Below, one piece after another: positions 35,779 through 57,232 of a stretch of DNA of 64,000 nt (its first letter is position 1; each line of letters opens with the position of its first letter). Origin of the DNA: Candidatus Binatia bacterium (GTDB taxonomy: Bacteria; Desulfobacterota; Binatia; HRBIN30; BPIQ01). The position numbers and the translations under genes are program-made. Under the pieces are notes generated by a model. The model had not been told where the DNA came from, did no database searches, and saw nothing but the letters and a program-made list of their open reading frames with translations. The stretch covers positions 717,871 through 781,870 of the forward strand of contig BPIQ01000001.1 of NCBI GenBank assembly GCA_026004195.1. The letters run 5' to 3'.

Positions 35779-36441
35779 TCACACCCCGATCGCGACCTTC
35801 TGTTCCTCTTCTTCCCGAGTCAGAATCTCGCCGCGGAAAATCCAGACCTTGACGCCGATGACGCCGTACGTCGTCTTGGCCAGGGCGAAGCCGTACGAGA
35901 TGTCCGCCCGCAGCGTATGGAGCGGGACCCTGCCTTCCCGGTACCACTCGGTCCGGGCGATTTCGGCCCCTCCCAGACGGCCCGCACACTGGACACGCAC
36001 CCCCTGGGCCCCCATGCGCATGGCGCGACTCACCGCTTCCTTCATCGCCCGACGGAAACCGACGCGCCGCTCGAGTTGGAGCGCGACGTTCTCGGCCACG
36101 AGCTGCGCGTCGAGGTCGGGCCGCCGCACCTCGTGGATGTTGAGGTAGGTCTCTTTCTTGGTGAGCTTCGAGAGGTCGGCCTTCAACTTCTCGATTTCCG
36201 CCCCCTTCTTCCCGATCACGATCCCCGGTCGGGCCGTGTGGATGTTGATCTTGGCCTTGTTCGCGGCACGCTCCACCTCGATCTTGGAAATGCCGGCGTG
36301 GTAGAGCCGCTCCTTGAGGAAGTCCCGGATGCGAAGGTCCTCGTGGAGGAGCTCGGCGTAGTCCCGCCGCGCATACCACTTGGACTCCCATGTTTCCGTG
36401 ATTCCGAGCCGGAAGCCCTTGGGATGCGTCTTCTGTCCCAT
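35779..36441 (-). CDS. rpsC: 30S ribosomal protein S3
   Basis: A 220-residue protein from the ATG at 36441 ([20 protein letters not shown]). The KH domain has [16 protein letters not shown]; the C-terminal domain has [23 protein letters not shown] and [25 protein letters not shown]. It forms part of the mRNA entry site. It begins 4 bases after rplV. Confidence 0.97.
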   Translation of the reverse strand: MGQKTHPKGFRLGITETWESKWYARRDYAELLHEDLRIRDFLKERLYHAGISKIEVERAANKAKINIHTARPGIVIGKKGAEIEKLKADLSKLTKKETYLNIHEVRRPDLDAQLVAENVALQLERRVGFRRAMKEAVSRAMRMGAQGVRVQCAGRLGGAEIARTEWYREGRVPLHTLRADISYGFALAKTTYGVIGVKVWIFRGEILTREEEEQKVAIGV

Positions 36442-36445
36442 TCTC

Positions 36446-36781
36446 TCAGCCCCTCTCGTCGACGACCACCGTGAGGTGGGAAGTACGTTTGCGGATCCTC
36501 GTGGCGCGTCCCTGGGCTCGGGGCAGGAACCGTTGCCACGTCGGGCCCTCGTCCACCGTGATGCGCTTGAGGTAGAGCCGGTCGACGTCCACCGTTTGCG
36601 TATTCTGGGCGTTCGCGACGGCCGAACGGATGGCCTTGGCCACCAGCCGCGAAGCCCGCTTGGGCACGTACTCGAGCAACTCGAGCGCCTCCTCCACCCT
36701 CTTTCCCCGCACGAGATCGGCGACGAGCCGCATCTTCCGCGGAGCGATTCTGAGGTAACGTTGTACGGCACGCGCTTCCAT
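36446..36781 (-). CDS. rplV: 50S ribosomal protein L22
   Basis: A 111-residue protein: the [19 protein letters not shown] start and the tunnel-facing hairpin ending [15 protein letters not shown]. The hairpin lines the exit tunnel near the macrolide site. It is 9 bases after rpsS. Confidence 0.97.
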   Translation of the reverse strand: MEARAVQRYLRIAPRKMRLVADLVRGKRVEEALELLEYVPKRASRLVAKAIRSAVANAQNTQTVDVDRLYLKRITVDEGPTWQRFLPRAQGRATRIRKRTSHLTVVVDERG

Positions 36782-36790
36782 CGCCGCCCC

Positions 36791-37084
36791 CTAGGACTTG
36801 GCCCCTCCTTTGAGTTCCGCCTTGCGGTCGCCGGCGTGCCCGTGGAAGGTCCGAGTGGGCGAAAACTCCCCGAGCTTGTGACCGACCATGTTCTCGGTCA
36901 CGAAGACGGGGATGAACTTCCGTCCGTTGTGGACGGCGAAGGTGTGCCCCACCATCTCGGGGGTGATCGTCGACCGCCGGGACCAGGTCCGGATGACCTT
37001 CTTTTCTCCCGAGGCGTTGAGCGCCCGTACCTTCCGGAGGAGATGGGCGTCGACGAACGGACCTTTTTTGACGGATCGGGCCAC
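36791..37084 (-). CDS. rpsS: 30S ribosomal protein S19
   Basis: A 97-residue protein from a GTG at 37084 ([16 protein letters not shown]), with GAGGGG upstream. It keeps [22 protein letters not shown] and [15 protein letters not shown]. It forms a head complex with S13. It starts 20 bases after rplB; a longer frame covering rplB is an artefact. Confidence 0.96.
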   Translation of the reverse strand: MARSVKKGPFVDAHLLRKVRALNASGEKKVIRTWSRRSTITPEMVGHTFAVHNGRKFIPVFVTENMVGHKLGEFSPTRTFHGHAGDRKAELKGGAKS

Positions 37085-37104
37085 CTGTTCCCTCCCCTCG
37101 CGCG

Positions 37105-37926
37105 CTAGGTACTCGACCGCCGCTTCACGATCCAGCGATCGCTGGGCTTTTTCTTCCGAGTCTTGTACCCCTTGGTGGGCTTGCCCCACGGCGTCTGGGG
37201 ATGATTTCCCTTCGACCTGCCTTCGCCCCCGCCGTGCGGGTGGTCCACGGGATTCATCGCGATCCCCCGCACCCGGGGTCTCCGCCCGAGCCACCGGGCA
37301 CGGCCCGCCTTCCCGAGGGAAATGTTCTCGTGGTCGAGATTTCCCACCTGACCGATCGTAGCCCGGCAACTCGAGGGCACGTAGCGCAGCTCCCCCGAGG
37401 GGAGCTTGAGCAACACGAGGCGATCCTCCCGGGCCATCACCTGGATGGCAGCGCCGGCACTGCGCCCCAGTTGGGCCCCCTTGCCCGGCTTCAGCTCGAC
37501 GTTGTGGACGACCGTGCCCACGGGAATCCTGCCCAACGGGAGCGCGTTCCCCGGCCGGATGTCGGCATCCTCGCCCGAAAGCACGGTGTCGCCGACCTGG
37601 AGGCCCAGAGGTGCCACGATGTAACGCTTCTCTCCGTCCGCGTAGTGCAGCAGCGCGATCCGCGCGGAACGGTTCGGATCGTACTCGATCGCCGCCACGC
37701 GCGCCGGAACTCCGTCCTTGTCCCGACGGAAGTCCACGATCCGGTACCGCCGCTTGTGACCGCCCCCGCGATGCCGGACCGTGATGCGCCCGGTGGAGTT
37801 CCTTCCTCCCGACCGCCGCCACGGCGCGAGCAGGCTCCGCTCGGGTTCCGTCTTCGTGATGTCGGAAAAATCCGCGACCGTCTGGAATCGCCGCCCGGGC
37901 GAGGTAGGAGCGAGCTGCCGAACCAT
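37105..37926 (-). CDS. rplB: 50S ribosomal protein L2
   Basis: A 273-residue protein of normal length. It has the [18 protein letters not shown] core, [15 protein letters not shown] and [15 protein letters not shown], whose histidine lies close to the peptidyl-transferase centre. Required for subunit association. Begins 3 bases after rplW. Confidence 0.97.
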   Translation of the reverse strand: MVRQLAPTSPGRRFQTVADFSDITKTEPERSLLAPWRRSGGRNSTGRITVRHRGGGHKRRYRIVDFRRDKDGVPARVAAIEYDPNRSARIALLHYADGEKRYIVAPLGLQVGDTVLSGEDADIRPGNALPLGRIPVGTVVHNVELKPGKGAQLGRSAGAAIQVMAREDRLVLLKLPSGELRYVPSSCRATIGQVGNLDHENISLGKAGRARWLGRRPRVRGIAMNPVDHPHGGGEGRSKGNHPQTPWGKPTKGYKTRKKKPSDRWIVKRRSST

Positions 37927-37929
37927 GGG

Positions 37930-38217
37930 TCACACACCCTCGAAGAAGTCGATTCGGTGCCCCTCGGCGAGGGTCACGTAGGCCTTTTTCCAGTCCGGCC
38001 GCTTTCCGAGGGACCGGCCGATTCTCTTTTTCTTGCCGAGGTAGCGAGCCGTCCGGACCGCTTCGACCTTCACGCGAAAGAGGGCCTCGACGGCACGCCG
38101 GATGTCGTGCTTGGTCGCTTTCGGGTGGACCCGAAAGACGACCTGGTTCGCCGCCTCGTTCACGAGCGTCCCCTTTTCCGTGATCAAAGGCGCCTGGATC
38201 ACTTCGTGGGGTTCCAT
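37930..38217 (-). CDS. rplW: 50S ribosomal protein L23
   Basis: A 95-residue protein from the ATG at 38217 in a TGATG overlap with the rplD stop. It starts [16 protein letters not shown], with the [22 protein letters not shown] core. It is the docking site for trigger factor and SRP at the exit tunnel. Confidence 0.96.
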   Translation of the reverse strand: MEPHEVIQAPLITEKGTLVNEAANQVVFRVHPKATKHDIRRAVEALFRVKVEAVRTARYLGKKKRIGRSLGKRPDWKKAYVTLAEGHRIDFFEGV

Positions 38218-38846
38218 CACTCCGACCACCGTTCGCGTAATTTCTCGAGGGCCGACCGGGTCAGGACCAGGCGATCGTACCGCAGAATGTCGTACGGGTT
38301 GATCCCCTCGACCCGGAGGACCTTCACGCGCGGGAGGTTCCGCGCCGATTTTTCGAGCGTTTCGTTGGGCTCGCCGGTGACCAGGAGCCCGCTTTCCACG
38401 CCGAGCCGCTCGAGCAGCGCCACGACCGCCTTCGTCTTGATCTCCGGAAGGTCGAGATTCTCGACCACCAGGAGTTTGTCTTCTCTCGCCTTCAGCGACA
38501 ACGCCGAAGCGAGAGCGGCGCGTCGTGCCGTGCGCGGCATCCGGTAGGAATAGTCGCGTGGTTTCGGGCCGAAAACCGTGCCTCCACCCACCCAGAGAGG
38601 CGAACGGATACTTCCGGCCCGCGCCCTACCCGTCCCCTTCTGGCGCCACGGCTTGCGGCCCCCTCCGCGCACCTCCCCGCGGGTCTTCGTGCACGCCGTG
38701 CCCGCTCTCCGGTTCGCGAGCTGCATCTTGACGGCTTCGTAGAGCAGGTGGCGCCGCACGGGGCCGCAAAAGGCGGGCGGAAGCGACACTTCCCCGAGCA
38801 CCTGGTTGTCCGAGCTTCTCAGCGGAACTCGCATTTCCTCAGCCAT
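38217..38846 (-). CDS. rplD: 50S ribosomal protein L4
   Basis: A 209-residue protein. The tunnel loop has [21 protein letters not shown], then [19 protein letters not shown]. In E. coli L4 represses the S10 operon. It overlaps the rplC end by 8 bases. Confidence 0.97.
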   Translation of the reverse strand: MAEEMRVPLRSSDNQVLGEVSLPPAFCGPVRRHLLYEAVKMQLANRRAGTACTKTRGEVRGGGRKPWRQKGTGRARAGSIRSPLWVGGGTVFGPKPRDYSYRMPRTARRAALASALSLKAREDKLLVVENLDLPEIKTKAVVALLERLGVESGLLVTGEPNETLEKSARNLPRVKVLRVEGINPYDILRYDRLVLTRSALEKLRERWSE

Positions 38847-39486
38847 GACGCCGCCCCTTCACCGCGGGTCGAACCAGGACGAAGCCGTTCCTCGCCCCCG
38901 GCACGGCCCCCCGGACGACGAGCACGTTCTCGTCCGGGTGAACCGCGACGACTTCGAGGTTCTGGATCGTCACCCTTTCTCCCCCGTACCGCCCCGCCAT
39001 GCGCTTCCCCTTGAACACCCTCCCGGGGAAGGACCGGTTCCCGATGGAGCCACCGTGGCGGAAGTACTCGTGGGTTCCGTGGCTCGCGGGCGCGCCTCCG
39101 AATCCGTGGCGCTTCATCACCCCCGTGAAACCCCGGCCCTTGGTCGTGCCCGTCACGTCCACGAGATCGCCCACGCGGAAAAGATCCCCCACGCGGATCT
39201 CCTGCCCGAGTTGGAACTGGGAGGAGTCCTCGACGCGGAACTCCCGCAGGATTCGGAAGACGCCCTTGCCGGCCTTCTCGCAGTGGTTCCGGTAGGGCTT
39301 GGGCACGCGCTCGGCCTTCTTGGAACCGAATCCGAGCTGGAGTGCCGCATAGCCGTCCCGGTCCGGAGTTTTGGCCTGGACGACGACGCAGGGCCCGGCC
39401 TCGATCACGGTCACGGGCTCCACGTCCCCCCGCTCGGTGAAGACCCTGGTCATCCCCACTTTCCGGCCGATCAATCCGAGCGCCAT
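38839..39486 (-). CDS. rplC: 50S ribosomal protein L3
   Basis: A 215-residue protein: the start [20 protein letters not shown], then [21 protein letters not shown] and the peptidyl-transferase-side loop [20 protein letters not shown]. Normal length. It is 16 bases after rpsJ. Confidence 0.97.
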   Translation of the reverse strand: MALGLIGRKVGMTRVFTERGDVEPVTVIEAGPCVVVQAKTPDRDGYAALQLGFGSKKAERVPKPYRNHCEKAGKGVFRILREFRVEDSSQFQLGQEIRVGDLFRVGDLVDVTGTTKGRGFTGVMKRHGFGGAPASHGTHEYFRHGGSIGNRSFPGRVFKGKRMAGRYGGERVTIQNLEVVAVHPDENVLVVRGAVPGARNGFVLVRPAVKGRRHG

Positions 39487-39502
39487 GGCCCTCGCTCCCC
39501 GC

Positions 39503-39811
39503 TCACTGCAGCTTGATCTCCACGTCCACGCCCGCGGCGAGGTCGAGTTTTCCGAGAGCGTCGATCGTCTGCTGGGTCGGCTCGAGAATGTCGAGAAGCC
39601 TCTTGTGGGTACGGATCTCGAACTGTTCCCGCGACTTTTTGTCCACGTGGGGCGAGCGGTTCACGGTGAATCGCTCGATCCGGGTCGGCAACGGAATCGG
39701 ACCCGCCACGCGCCCCCCCGTCCTGCGGACGGTATCGACGATTTCCTTGACGGACTGGTCCAGCAGTCGGTGGTCGTAAGCCTTCAGTCGGATGCGGATC
39801 CTCTCGTTCAT
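39503..39811 (-). CDS. rpsJ: 30S ribosomal protein S10
   Basis: A 102-residue protein: [21 protein letters not shown], then [26 protein letters not shown] and HKRLLDI. S10 also pairs with NusB in antitermination and binds NusG. It opens the S10 gene set and lies 47 bases after tuf copy 1. Confidence 0.97.
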   Translation of the reverse strand: MNERIRIRLKAYDHRLLDQSVKEIVDTVRRTGGRVAGPIPLPTRIERFTVNRSPHVDKKSREQFEIRTHKRLLDILEPTQQTIDALGKLDLAAGVDVEIKLQ

Positions 39812-39856
39812 CTCCCCCTACCGGTTCCGCGAGATCCCGTTCCCCCCGCGCCCTTT

Positions 39857-41063
<1,207 letters not shown>

Positions 41064-41074
41064 CGTCCCCGACC

Positions 41075-43156
41075 CTACGCCCCGACCGCCTTGGCCGTGA
41101 TTTCCTCCGAAATCATCTGCGGAACCGGCTCGTAGTGCGAGAACTGCATCGTGTACGTCGCGCGTCCCTGGGTCATGGAGCGAAGATCCGTGGCGTACCC
41201 GAACATCTCGGCGAGCGGGACCTTCGCCGTGATGATCTGCGTCCCGGCCCGCTCCTCCATCCCGAGGATTCGCCCCCTCCGGCCGTTCAGGTCGCCCACC
41301 ACGGCGCCCATGAACTCGTCCGGCGTGACGACCTCGACCGTCATGATGGGCTCGAGCAGGACCGGCTCGGCCTTGGCGGCCGCCTCTTTGACGGCCATCG
41401 ACGCGGCGATCCGAAAAGCCATCTCGGAGGAGTCGACCTCGTGGTAGGACCCGTCGAGAAGCGTGACCTTCACGTCCACGACCGGGTAACCCGCCTGCAC
41501 CCCCGAGCTCAGGGCATCCCGGGCTCCCTTCTCGACCGCAGGGACGAACTCCTTCGGGACGGCCCCTCCCTTGACGGCGTTCTCGAACTGCACCCCCGAC
41601 CCGGGCGGAAGAGGTTCCAGACGCAGCACCACGTGCCCGTACTGACCTCGCCCCCCCGTCTGTTTGATGAACTTCCCTTCCTGCTCGACCGGGCGCCGGA
41701 TGGTTTCCTTGTAGGCGACCTGTGGCTTGCCCACGTTCGCGTCGACCTTGAACTCGCGGAGCAGGCGGTCGACGATGATCTCGAGGTGCAACTCGCCCAT
41801 CCCGGAAATGATGGTCTGCCCGGTCTCCGGGTCCGTTCCGACGCGGAACGAGGGGTCTTCCACCGCGAGTTTCTGGAGCGAGAGACCGAGCCGTTCCTGG
41901 TCCGCCTTCGTCTTGGGCTCGATCGCGATGGAAATGACGGGTTCGGGGAACTCGATGGCCGCAAGCCGCACGGGGTGGGTCTCGTCGCAGAGCGTGTCTC
42001 CCGTCGTGGTGTCCCGCAGGCCGACCGCGGCGGCGATATCCCCGGAATACACCTCCTTGATGTCCTCCCGCTTGTTCGCGTGCATCTTCAGCAGGCGCCC
42101 GATCCTTTCCCGCTTCCCCTTCGTCGAATTGAAGACATACGCCCCCGAGGTCATCACGCCCGAGTAGACGCGGAAGAAGGTCAGCGTCCCGACGTACGGA
42201 TCCGACATGATCTTGAACGCCAGGGCGGCGAACGGCCCGTTGTCGTCGGCGGGCAATTCCTCTTCCTCGCCGGTGAGGAGGTTGGTCGCCCGCACGGGCG
42301 GGACGTCCTTCGGCGACGGGAGGTAGTCGACGACGGCGTCCAACAGCGGCTGGACCCCCTTGTTCCGGAAGGCGGCACCGCAGAGCACGGGAACGAGCCG
42401 GAGGTCGAGCGTCCCCTTCCGAAGCGCGGCACGAACCTCGGTCTCCGAAATCTCCTGTCCTTCGAGGTATCGGACCAGGATTTGCTCGTCGACGTCCGCG
42501 ACCGCCTCGAGGAGCTTCTCGCGATACTCGGCCGCCTGGCCGGCCATCTCCGCAGGGATTTCTTCTTCCCGGTAGCGAGCTCCGAGGCTCTCGTCGTCCC
42601 AGACGATGGCCTTCATGCCGACCAGGTCCACGACGCCCTGGAACTTTTCCTCCCGGCCGATGGGCAGTTGCACGGCCACGGGGTTCGCACCGAGCCGCTC
42701 CCGGATCATCCGGACGACGCGGAAGAAGTCCGCGCCGACCCGGTCCATCTTGTTCACGAACGCGATGCGGGGGACCCGGTACTTGTCCGCCTGCCGCCAG
42801 ACGGTCTCCGACTGGGGCTCCACCCCGCCGACCCCGCAGAAGACGGCAATCGCCCCGTCGAGCACGCGCAAAGACCGCTCCACCTCGATCGTGAAGTCGA
42901 CGTGCCCGGGGGTGTCGATGATGTTGATCCGGTGGTCCCGCCAGAAGCAGGTGGTCGCGGCCGAGGTGATCGTGATGCCCCGCTCCTGCTCCTGGACCAT
43001 CCAGTCCATCGTCGCGGTTCCTTCGTCGACCTCGCCGATTTTGTAGTTGATCCCGGTGTAGTAGAGGATCCTTTCGGTGGTCGTGGTCTTCCCGGCGTCG
43101 ATGTGCGCCGTGATCCCGATGTTCCGGATCCTTTCGAGTGGCACGAGACGTGGCAT
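41075..43156 (-). CDS. fusA: Elongation factor G
   Basis: A 693-residue protein: P-loop [19 protein letters not shown], then [20 protein letters not shown] and NKMD. Domain IV has [14 protein letters not shown] and the translocation-tip region after [22 protein letters not shown]. It drives translocation. It is 53 bases downstream of rpsG and 25 upstream of tuf. Confidence 0.97.
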   Translation of the reverse strand: MPRLVPLERIRNIGITAHIDAGKTTTTERILYYTGINYKIGEVDEGTATMDWMVQEQERGITITSAATTCFWRDHRINIIDTPGHVDFTIEVERSLRVLDGAIAVFCGVGGVEPQSETVWRQADKYRVPRIAFVNKMDRVGADFFRVVRMIRERLGANPVAVQLPIGREEKFQGVVDLVGMKAIVWDDESLGARYREEEIPAEMAGQAAEYREKLLEAVADVDEQILVRYLEGQEISETEVRAALRKGTLDLRLVPVLCGAAFRNKGVQPLLDAVVDYLPSPKDVPPVRATNLLTGEEEELPADDNGPFAALAFKIMSDPYVGTLTFFRVYSGVMTSGAYVFNSTKGKRERIGRLLKMHANKREDIKEVYSGDIAAAVGLRDTTTGDTLCDETHPVRLAAIEFPEPVISIAIEPKTKADQERLGLSLQKLAVEDPSFRVGTDPETGQTIISGMGELHLEIIVDRLLREFKVDANVGKPQVAYKETIRRPVEQEGKFIKQTGGRGQYGHVVLRLEPLPPGSGVQFENAVKGGAVPKEFVPAVEKGARDALSSGVQAGYPVVDVKVTLLDGSYHEVDSSEMAFRIAASMAVKEAAAKAEPVLLEPIMTVEVVTPDEFMGAVVGDLNGRRGRILGMEERAGTQIITAKVPLAEMFGYATDLRSMTQGRATYTMQFSHYEPVPQMISEEITAKAVGA

Positions 43157-43209
43157 GGCTTTTCCGACCGTTCTGGACTGCCTCGGGAGGTATCCTTTTC
43201 CGACCCCGG

Positions 43210-43680
43210 CTACCAGCGGTAGTGGGCGAAGGCCTTGTTGGCCTCCGCCATGCGGTGGGTGTCTTCCCTCTTTTTCACCGCGGCGCCTCGCTGGACGGAA
43301 GCCTCGAGCAGCTCGCCCGCGAGGCGCTCGACCATGGACTTCTCGTGCCTCGCCCTGGCGCTCTGGACGATCCAGCGCATGGCCAGGGACACGCGGCGGG
43401 CGGGACGGACCTCCATCGGAACCTGATAGGTCGCACCACCCACGCGGCGGGAGCGGACCTCGACCGACGGCTTCACGTTGTCGAGCGCCCTCCGGAACAC
43501 GGCGAGCGCGTCTTCCTTGGCTCGCTGCTGCACGAGATCGAAAGCTCCGTAGACGATCTTTTCCGCGAGGCTCTTCTTGCCGCGTTGCATCACGATGTTG
43601 ACGAACTTCGCGACCTGGGTGTCGTGGAATTTGGGGTCGGGCAGAACTTCCCGGGGACGAACGGGGCCTTTCCGAGGCAT
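43210..43680 (-). CDS. rpsG: 30S ribosomal protein S7
   Basis: A 156-residue protein: [20 protein letters not shown], the beta-hairpin [22 protein letters not shown] and the end of the fold at [13 protein letters not shown]. In E. coli S7 represses the str operon. It is 18 bases after rpsL. Confidence 0.97.
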   Translation of the reverse strand: MPRKGPVRPREVLPDPKFHDTQVAKFVNIVMQRGKKSLAEKIVYGAFDLVQQRAKEDALAVFRRALDNVKPSVEVRSRRVGGATYQVPMEVRPARRVSLAMRWIVQSARARHEKSMVERLAGELLEASVQRGAAVKKREDTHRMAEANKAFAHYRW

Positions 43681-43698
43681 GGCGGTCTTCCCTCCGTG

Positions 43699-44070
43699 CT
43701 ACTTCGGCCGTTTCGCCCCGTATTTGGAGCGCCCCTGGCGACGGTCCTGCACCCCGATGGAGTCGAGGGCTCCCCGGATGATGTGGTAGCGAACCCCCGG
43801 AAGGTCCTTCACCCGACCCCCGCGGATGAGGACGACGGAGTGCTCCTGGAGGTTGTGCCCGATCCCGGGGATGTAGGTCGTGACCTCGATCCCGTTCGTC
43901 AGGCGAACGCGGGCGACCTTACGAAGAGCCGAGTTCGGCTTTTTCGGCGTCGAGGTGTAGACGCGGGTGCAGACACCCCTCTTTTGCGGCGCGCCCTGCA
44001 GGGCCGGAGCCCCCGTCTTGCGCCGCTGGACTTTCCGCCCGCGTTTGACGAGTTGGTTGATCGTCGGCAT
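43699..44070 (-). CDS. rpsL: 30S ribosomal protein S12
   Basis: A 123-residue protein: [24 protein letters not shown], then [17 protein letters not shown], which keeps the lysines of the streptomycin-sensitive type, and [20 protein letters not shown]. It checks codon-anticodon pairing. It is first after a strong promoter and 60 bases downstream of rpoC. Confidence 0.97.
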   Translation of the reverse strand: MPTINQLVKRGRKVQRRKTGAPALQGAPQKRGVCTRVYTSTPKKPNSALRKVARVRLTNGIEVTTYIPGIGHNLQEHSVVLIRGGRVKDLPGVRYHIIRGALDSIGVQDRRQGRSKYGAKRPK

Positions 44071-44099
44071 CTTCGCAAGGGTCCCAAGGCGAATTCACG

Positions 44100-44128
44100 A
44101 TCGTAAGGAACACCCCCCGTACTGTCAA
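44100..44128 (-). promoter_or_regulatory. Promoter of the rpsL-rpsG-fusA-tuf and downstream genes
   Basis: Minus strand: TTGACA (44128-44123), exactly 17 bases, TACGAT (44105-44100). It gives a leader of about 23 bases to the rpsL ATG. It sits in the 60-base rpoC-rpsL gap and is the best match to consensus in the window. Confidence 0.75.
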
Positions 44129-44130
44129 GA

Positions 44131-48270
<4,140 letters not shown>

Positions 48271-48286
48271 CTCTCTTGCGCCTCCT

Positions 48287-52402
<4,116 letters not shown>

Positions 52403-52430
52403 GTGCGCGCTCCCTTCCGCTCGGACCGGC

Positions 52431-52823
52431 TCACTTGAGTTCCACCTTTCCGCCGGCTTCTTCGATCTTCTTCTTCATTTCCTCGGCCTGCTCCTTCGGC
52501 ACGCCTTCCTTGACGACCTTCGGAGCCCCGTCGACCAGATCCTTCGCCTCCTTGAGCCCGAGCCCGGTGAGCTCGCGAACGACCTTGATCACCTGGATCT
52601 TCTTGTCGCCGGCACTCTGCAGGACGACGTCGAAGTCGGTTTTCTCCTCCGCCTGTGCCGGAGCCGCCGCTCCCGCAGCTGCCGGGGCCGCGGCCACCAC
52701 GGGTGCGGCCGCACTGACACCGAGCTCCTCCTCGAGCTCTTTGACGAGCGCTGCCGCCTCCATCAACGTCATGTTCTTGATGAACTCCTTGACCTGCTCT
52801 CGCGTTACCGTCGCTTCTGCCAT
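52431..52823 (-). CDS. rplL: 50S ribosomal protein L7/L12
   Basis: A 130-residue protein: N-terminal dimer domain ([26 protein letters not shown]), an Ala-rich hinge, and a C-terminal factor-binding domain ([41 protein letters not shown]). It forms the stalk that recruits translation GTPases. It lies 42 bases after rplJ. Confidence 0.97.
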   Translation of the reverse strand: MAEATVTREQVKEFIKNMTLMEAAALVKELEEELGVSAAAPVVAAAPAAAGAAAPAQAEEKTDFDVVLQSAGDKKIQVIKVVRELTGLGLKEAKDLVDGAPKVVKEGVPKEQAEEMKKKIEEAGGKVELK

Positions 52824-52865
52824 GGAAAATTCCTCCTCGGTTCTTCGAAGTTTCCCTACCGTTCC

Positions 52866-53405
52866 TTATTCACCTGCAGCGTTCCCGCCCTCTTCCCCGC
52901 GGTCCCGCAGCTTCGCCAGAAGGCGAGCCAGACGCGCCCCCGGCTCCTGGATCGTCGCGAGCAACCGGGACGCCGGGGCCTGGAGGAGCCCCAGAAGCTG
53001 CGCCAGCAGGACCTCCCGGCTCGGGAGTTTCGCGAGAGCGTCGACTTCTTCGGGACCGATCGCCCCGCCTTCGAGGACACCACCCCGCACCTGGAACGCC
53101 GTGTGCGCGGAAGCGAAGCGCACGATGACTTTCGCCACCGCCACGGGGTCCTCGTAGGCGAACACGAAGCCGTTCGGCCCGAGAAGCCTCTCCGAGAGCG
53201 AGGCGTAAGGCCCACCGGCCACGGCACGCCTGGCGAGCGTGTTCTTGGCCACCCGGAACTCGCCCCCGGCTTCGCGAAGCTCGCGTCGGAGCTGGGTCAA
53301 CTCGGCCACCGTGAGGCCCTGCGCGCTCGCGAGCAGCGCGAGCCTCGCACGGGCGAGCTTCTCGCCGAGCTCCCGTACCACCTCGGCTTTTTGTTCTTTC
53401 GTCAC
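52866..53405 (-). CDS. rplJ: 50S ribosomal protein L10
   Basis: A 179-residue protein: ALLASAQGLTVAELTQLRRELREAG, VAKNTLARRA and the C-terminal helix that binds L7/L12 dimers. It starts 12 bases after rplA, so no independent L10 leader or attenuator space exists between rplA and rplJ. Confidence 0.96.
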   Translation of the reverse strand: MTKEQKAEVVRELGEKLARARLALLASAQGLTVAELTQLRRELREAGGEFRVAKNTLARRAVAGGPYASLSERLLGPNGFVFAYEDPVAVAKVIVRFASAHTAFQVRGGVLEGGAIGPEEVDALAKLPSREVLLAQLLGLLQAPASRLLATIQEPGARLARLLAKLRDRGEEGGNAAGE

Positions 53406-53417
53406 GGAAAGCTCTCC

Positions 53418-54122
53418 TCACGCGGCTGCGGCGACCTTCTGGGGGTCCACCTTCACGCCCGGTCCCATCGTCGTCGCCAGTGCCACCCCCTTGATGTAGG
53501 TCCCCTTGGCGGACGCGGGCTTCGCCTGCACCAGGCTCGCGAGCAGCGCCCGCGCGTTTTCCAGGAGCTTCTCGGGACCGAAGGAGACTTTTCCGATCGG
53601 TGCGTGAACGATGCCGGCCTTGTCCACCCGGTATTCGATCCGCCCCGCCTTGAGCTCCTGCACGGCCTTGGCGACGTCGAACGTCACCGTGCCCACCTTC
53701 GGGTTGGGCATGAGCCCTCGGGGGCCCAGGATCTTCCCCACGCGTCCGACCATCCCCATCATGTCGGGCGTGGCCACGGCCGCGTCGAAATCCGTCCACC
53801 CTTCTTCCTGGATCTTCTTCACCAACTCCTCGCCGCCGACGAAGTCCGCTCCCGCCTCCTTCGCCTCCCGCTCCTTCTCCCCTTTGGCGAAGACCAACAC
53901 GCGGACCGGTTTTCCCGTTCCGTGGGGAAGCGAGACGGTACCCCGCACGTTCTGGTCGGCCTGCCTCGGGTCGACCCCGAGCCGGACGGCCATCTCCACC
54001 GTTTCGTCGAATTTCGCGCTGGCGGTCTCGAGCACCAGCCGCACCGCTTCGTCGAGCGGATAGCGCTGCTTGCGGTCGATCTTCTCGAGCTGGGCCCGGT
54101 AACGTTTTCCGTGTCTGGCCAT
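53418..54122 (-). CDS. rplA: 50S ribosomal protein L1
   Basis: A 234-residue protein: [46 protein letters not shown] and [18 protein letters not shown]. It forms the mobile L1 stalk and, in E. coli, represses rplKA. It is 7 bases after rplK. Confidence 0.97.
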   Translation of the reverse strand: MARHGKRYRAQLEKIDRKQRYPLDEAVRLVLETASAKFDETVEMAVRLGVDPRQADQNVRGTVSLPHGTGKPVRVLVFAKGEKEREAKEAGADFVGGEELVKKIQEEGWTDFDAAVATPDMMGMVGRVGKILGPRGLMPNPKVGTVTFDVAKAVQELKAGRIEYRVDKAGIVHAPIGKVSFGPEKLLENARALLASLVQAKPASAKGTYIKGVALATTMGPGVKVDPQKVAAAA

Positions 54123-54129
54123 CGCAACC

Positions 54130-54558
54130 TTACCCGTCCACGACTTCGATCCCCATGCTCCTCGCGGTTCCCTCGATGGTCCGGATGGCCGCCTCGAGGC
54201 TCCGTGCCGTGAGGTCCGGGGCCTTGAGCTGCGCGATTTCCCGCACCTGGGAACGGGTGACCCGACCCACCTTTTCCTTGTTGGGCCGGCCCGACCCCTT
54301 CTCGATGCCGGCCGCCCGCTTGAGGAGCACGGAAGCGGGCGGCGTCTTCGTGACGAAGGTGAAGGACCGATCCGCGTAGACCGTGACGAGTACGGGGATG
54401 ACGAGGCCCGCTTGCCCCTGGGTCCGGGCGTTGAACTGCTTGCAGAACTCCATGATGTTCACGCCTCTTTGACCCAGCGCCGGGCCCACGGGCGGGCTCG
54501 GGCTGGCCTGACCCGCGGGAATCTGCAGCTTGATCTCGGCGATCACCTTTTTAGCCAT
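54130..54558 (-). CDS. rplK: 50S ribosomal protein L11
   Basis: A 142-residue protein: [33 protein letters not shown] with the proline-rich N-terminal domain, then [19 protein letters not shown] and the C-terminal [10 protein letters not shown]. It is part of the GTPase centre and thiostrepton site. It is 6 bases after nusG. Confidence 0.97.
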   Translation of the reverse strand: MAKKVIAEIKLQIPAGQASPSPPVGPALGQRGVNIMEFCKQFNARTQGQAGLVIPVLVTVYADRSFTFVTKTPPASVLLKRAAGIEKGSGRPNKEKVGRVTRSQVREIAQLKAPDLTARSLEAAIRTIEGTARSMGIEVVDG

Positions 54559-54564
54559 GGGCCG

Positions 54565-55089
54565 TCACGCTTTCTCCACCTGCACGAAATCGAGCTCGAC
54601 GGGCGTGGCGCGCCCGAAGATGCTGATGAGAACCTTGAGCTTTCCCTTCTCGGGCTTCACCTCTTCCACGACGCCGTTGAAGTCCTGGAACGGGCCGTCG
54701 ATGACTTTCACGCTCTCTCCGGCCTCGAACAGAACCTTGGGCTTCGGCCGCGCGGCGCCCTCGGCCATCTGCTGCGTGATTTCCCGCACCTCCTCCTCGC
54801 TGATGGGGGCGGGGTGCGTGCCGCCGACGAAGCCCGTGACCTTGGGTGTCGACCGGACAATATGCCACGTCTCGTCGTTCAATTCCATGTTCACGAGAAT
54901 GTACCCCGGGAAAAACTTGCGCGAAGAGGTCTTTTTCTTCCCCTTCACGAGCTCCACGACCTTCTCGGCGGGAACCAGGATCGGGCCGAAGAGATCCTGC
55001 TTTCCCAGGGTCTTGATTCGCTCCTCCAAGGCCGCCTTCACCTTGTGCTCGTAACCCGAATAGGTGTGGACGACGTACCACTGCTTCAT
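54565..55089 (-). CDS. nusG: Transcription elongation/antitermination factor NusG
   Basis: A 174-residue protein: NGN domain ([44 protein letters not shown]) and a C-terminal KOW domain ([21 protein letters not shown]). It couples transcription with translation and Rho. It overlaps the secE end by 4 bases. Confidence 0.97.
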   Translation of the reverse strand: MKQWYVVHTYSGYEHKVKAALEERIKTLGKQDLFGPILVPAEKVVELVKGKKKTSSRKFFPGYILVNMELNDETWHIVRSTPKVTGFVGGTHPAPISEEEVREITQQMAEGAARPKPKVLFEAGESVKVIDGPFQDFNGVVEEVKPEKGKLKVLISIFGRATPVELDFVQVEKA

Positions 55090-55337
55090 CGGGCCAGAAC
55101 CAGCCGCACGAGCTGTGTCGCCGCGTAGTCCACCAGTCCGAGGAAAAGGGCCACGACGAACACGAGGACGAGGACCACGACGGTCGAGCTGACCACTTCC
55201 CTCCGGCTGGGCCAGTGGACCTTTTTGAGTTCGGCCCAGGCCTCCTGCAGGAACGTCACCGAGCGCGGGACGACCTCCCGTGCCCTCTCGATTCGTTGTT
55301 GGATCGCCATGGCCATATTTTTTTCGCCGCGGGACAC
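55086..55337 (-). CDS. secE: Preprotein translocase subunit SecE
   Basis: About 83 residues with one membrane helix ([25 protein letters not shown]) preceded by the conserved amphipathic [20 protein letters not shown] at 55337 has AGAAGG just upstream; ATGs at 55316 and 55310 lack a site, so the start is not certain. It stabilises SecY in the Sec channel. It lies between tRNA-Trp and nusG. Confidence 0.93.
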   Translation of the reverse strand: MSRGEKNMAMAIQQRIERAREVVPRSVTFLQEAWAELKKVHWPSRREVVSSTVVVLVLVFVVALFLGLVDYAATQLVRLVLAR

Positions 55338-55354
55338 GTGCCTTCTCGGGAGAA

Positions 55355-55429
55355 CGGGTCAGGCAGGGCTCGAACCTGCAACCCCCGGATTTGGAGTCCG
55401 GTGCTCTGCCAAATTGGAGCTACTGACCC
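55355..55429 (-). tRNA. tRNA-Trp (CCA)
   Basis: Complete cloverleaf: acceptor GGGTCAG/CTGACCC, anticodon loop CTCCAAA with CCA, T-arm GGTTCGAGC and discriminator G. It lies in the usual place just ahead of secE and downstream of rpmG. Confidence 0.97.
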
Positions 55430-55439
55430 ACCTCGTACG

Positions 55440-55592
55440 TCAGACCTTCGCTTCCTTGTGGGATGTGTGCGAACGGCAGAACGGGCAGAACTTGCGCAGG
55501 GCGAGCTTCTCGCCGCTCCGCTTCTTGTTCCGGCTCGTGGTGTAGTTCTTCCGCCGGCACTGCTCGCACTGCAAAGCGACGAGTTCACGCAT
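55440..55592 (-). CDS. rpmG: 50S ribosomal protein L33 (zinc-ribbon form)
   Basis: A 50-residue protein: MRELVALQCEQCRRKNYTTS, then KFCPFCRSHTSHKE. The CEQC/CPFC pairs make the zinc-binding C+ form. It lies 12 bases after tuf copy 2 and 10 bases ahead of tRNA-Trp. Confidence 0.95.
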   Translation of the reverse strand: MRELVALQCEQCRRKNYTTSRNKKRSGEKLALRKFCPFCRSHTSHKEAKV

Positions 55593-55602
55593 GGCTCGGG
55601 GC

Positions 55603-56809
<1,207 letters not shown>

Positions 56810-56818
56810 GGAACGAAA

Positions 56819-56892
56819 AGCCCAGGAGCGGAATCGAACCGCCGACCTCGTCCTTACCAAGGACGTGCTCTAGCCGACTGAGCTACCTGGGC
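56819..56892 (-). tRNA. tRNA-Thr (GGT)
   Basis: Acceptor GCCCAGG/CCTGGGC, anticodon loop TTGGTAA with GGT, and T-arm GGTTCGATTC. It ends 23 bases before the tuf copy 2 start. Confidence 0.97.
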
Positions 56893-57035
56893 CCACGGCT
56901 TCGGGTGCGCAGCGGACCGGACTCGGTTCGCTTCCGCCTCCGCGGCGACCTCCCATTTCACTGCTTTTTCCGTTCCTTTCGATTTCGTGCGATCGAAGCC
57001 ACCTCCGAAACCCGGTCGGAGAGGCGCCGAGAAAG

Positions 57036-57108
57036 AGCGGGAAACGGGACTCGAACCCGCGACCCTCAGCTTGGAAGGCTGATGCTCTACCAACTGAGCT
57101 ACTCCCGC
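57036..57108 (-). tRNA. tRNA-Gly (TCC)
   Basis: Acceptor GCGGGAG/TTCCCGC with one G-T pair, anticodon loop CTTCCAA with TCC, T-arm GGTTCGAGTC and discriminator T. The 143 bases to the next tRNA contain no gene I can see. Confidence 0.96.
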
Positions 57109-57139
57109 ATCGTTCCGCAGAGCTGCACCCGGCGTCAGG

Positions 57140-57222
<83 letters not shown>

Positions 57223-57232
57223 CTCCGACCAG

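Noticed and set aside
53406-53417. An L10 leader (rplJL autoregulatory RNA) ahead of rplJ.
   Set aside because: Only 12 bases separate rplA and rplJ, leaving no room for the known L10-binding leader.
56893-57035. An extra tRNA or promoter in the 143-base gap between tRNA-Thr(GGT) and tRNA-Gly.
   Set aside because: No cloverleaf and no TTGACA/TANNNT pair with proper spacing; treated as a processing spacer of the tRNA-tuf transcript.
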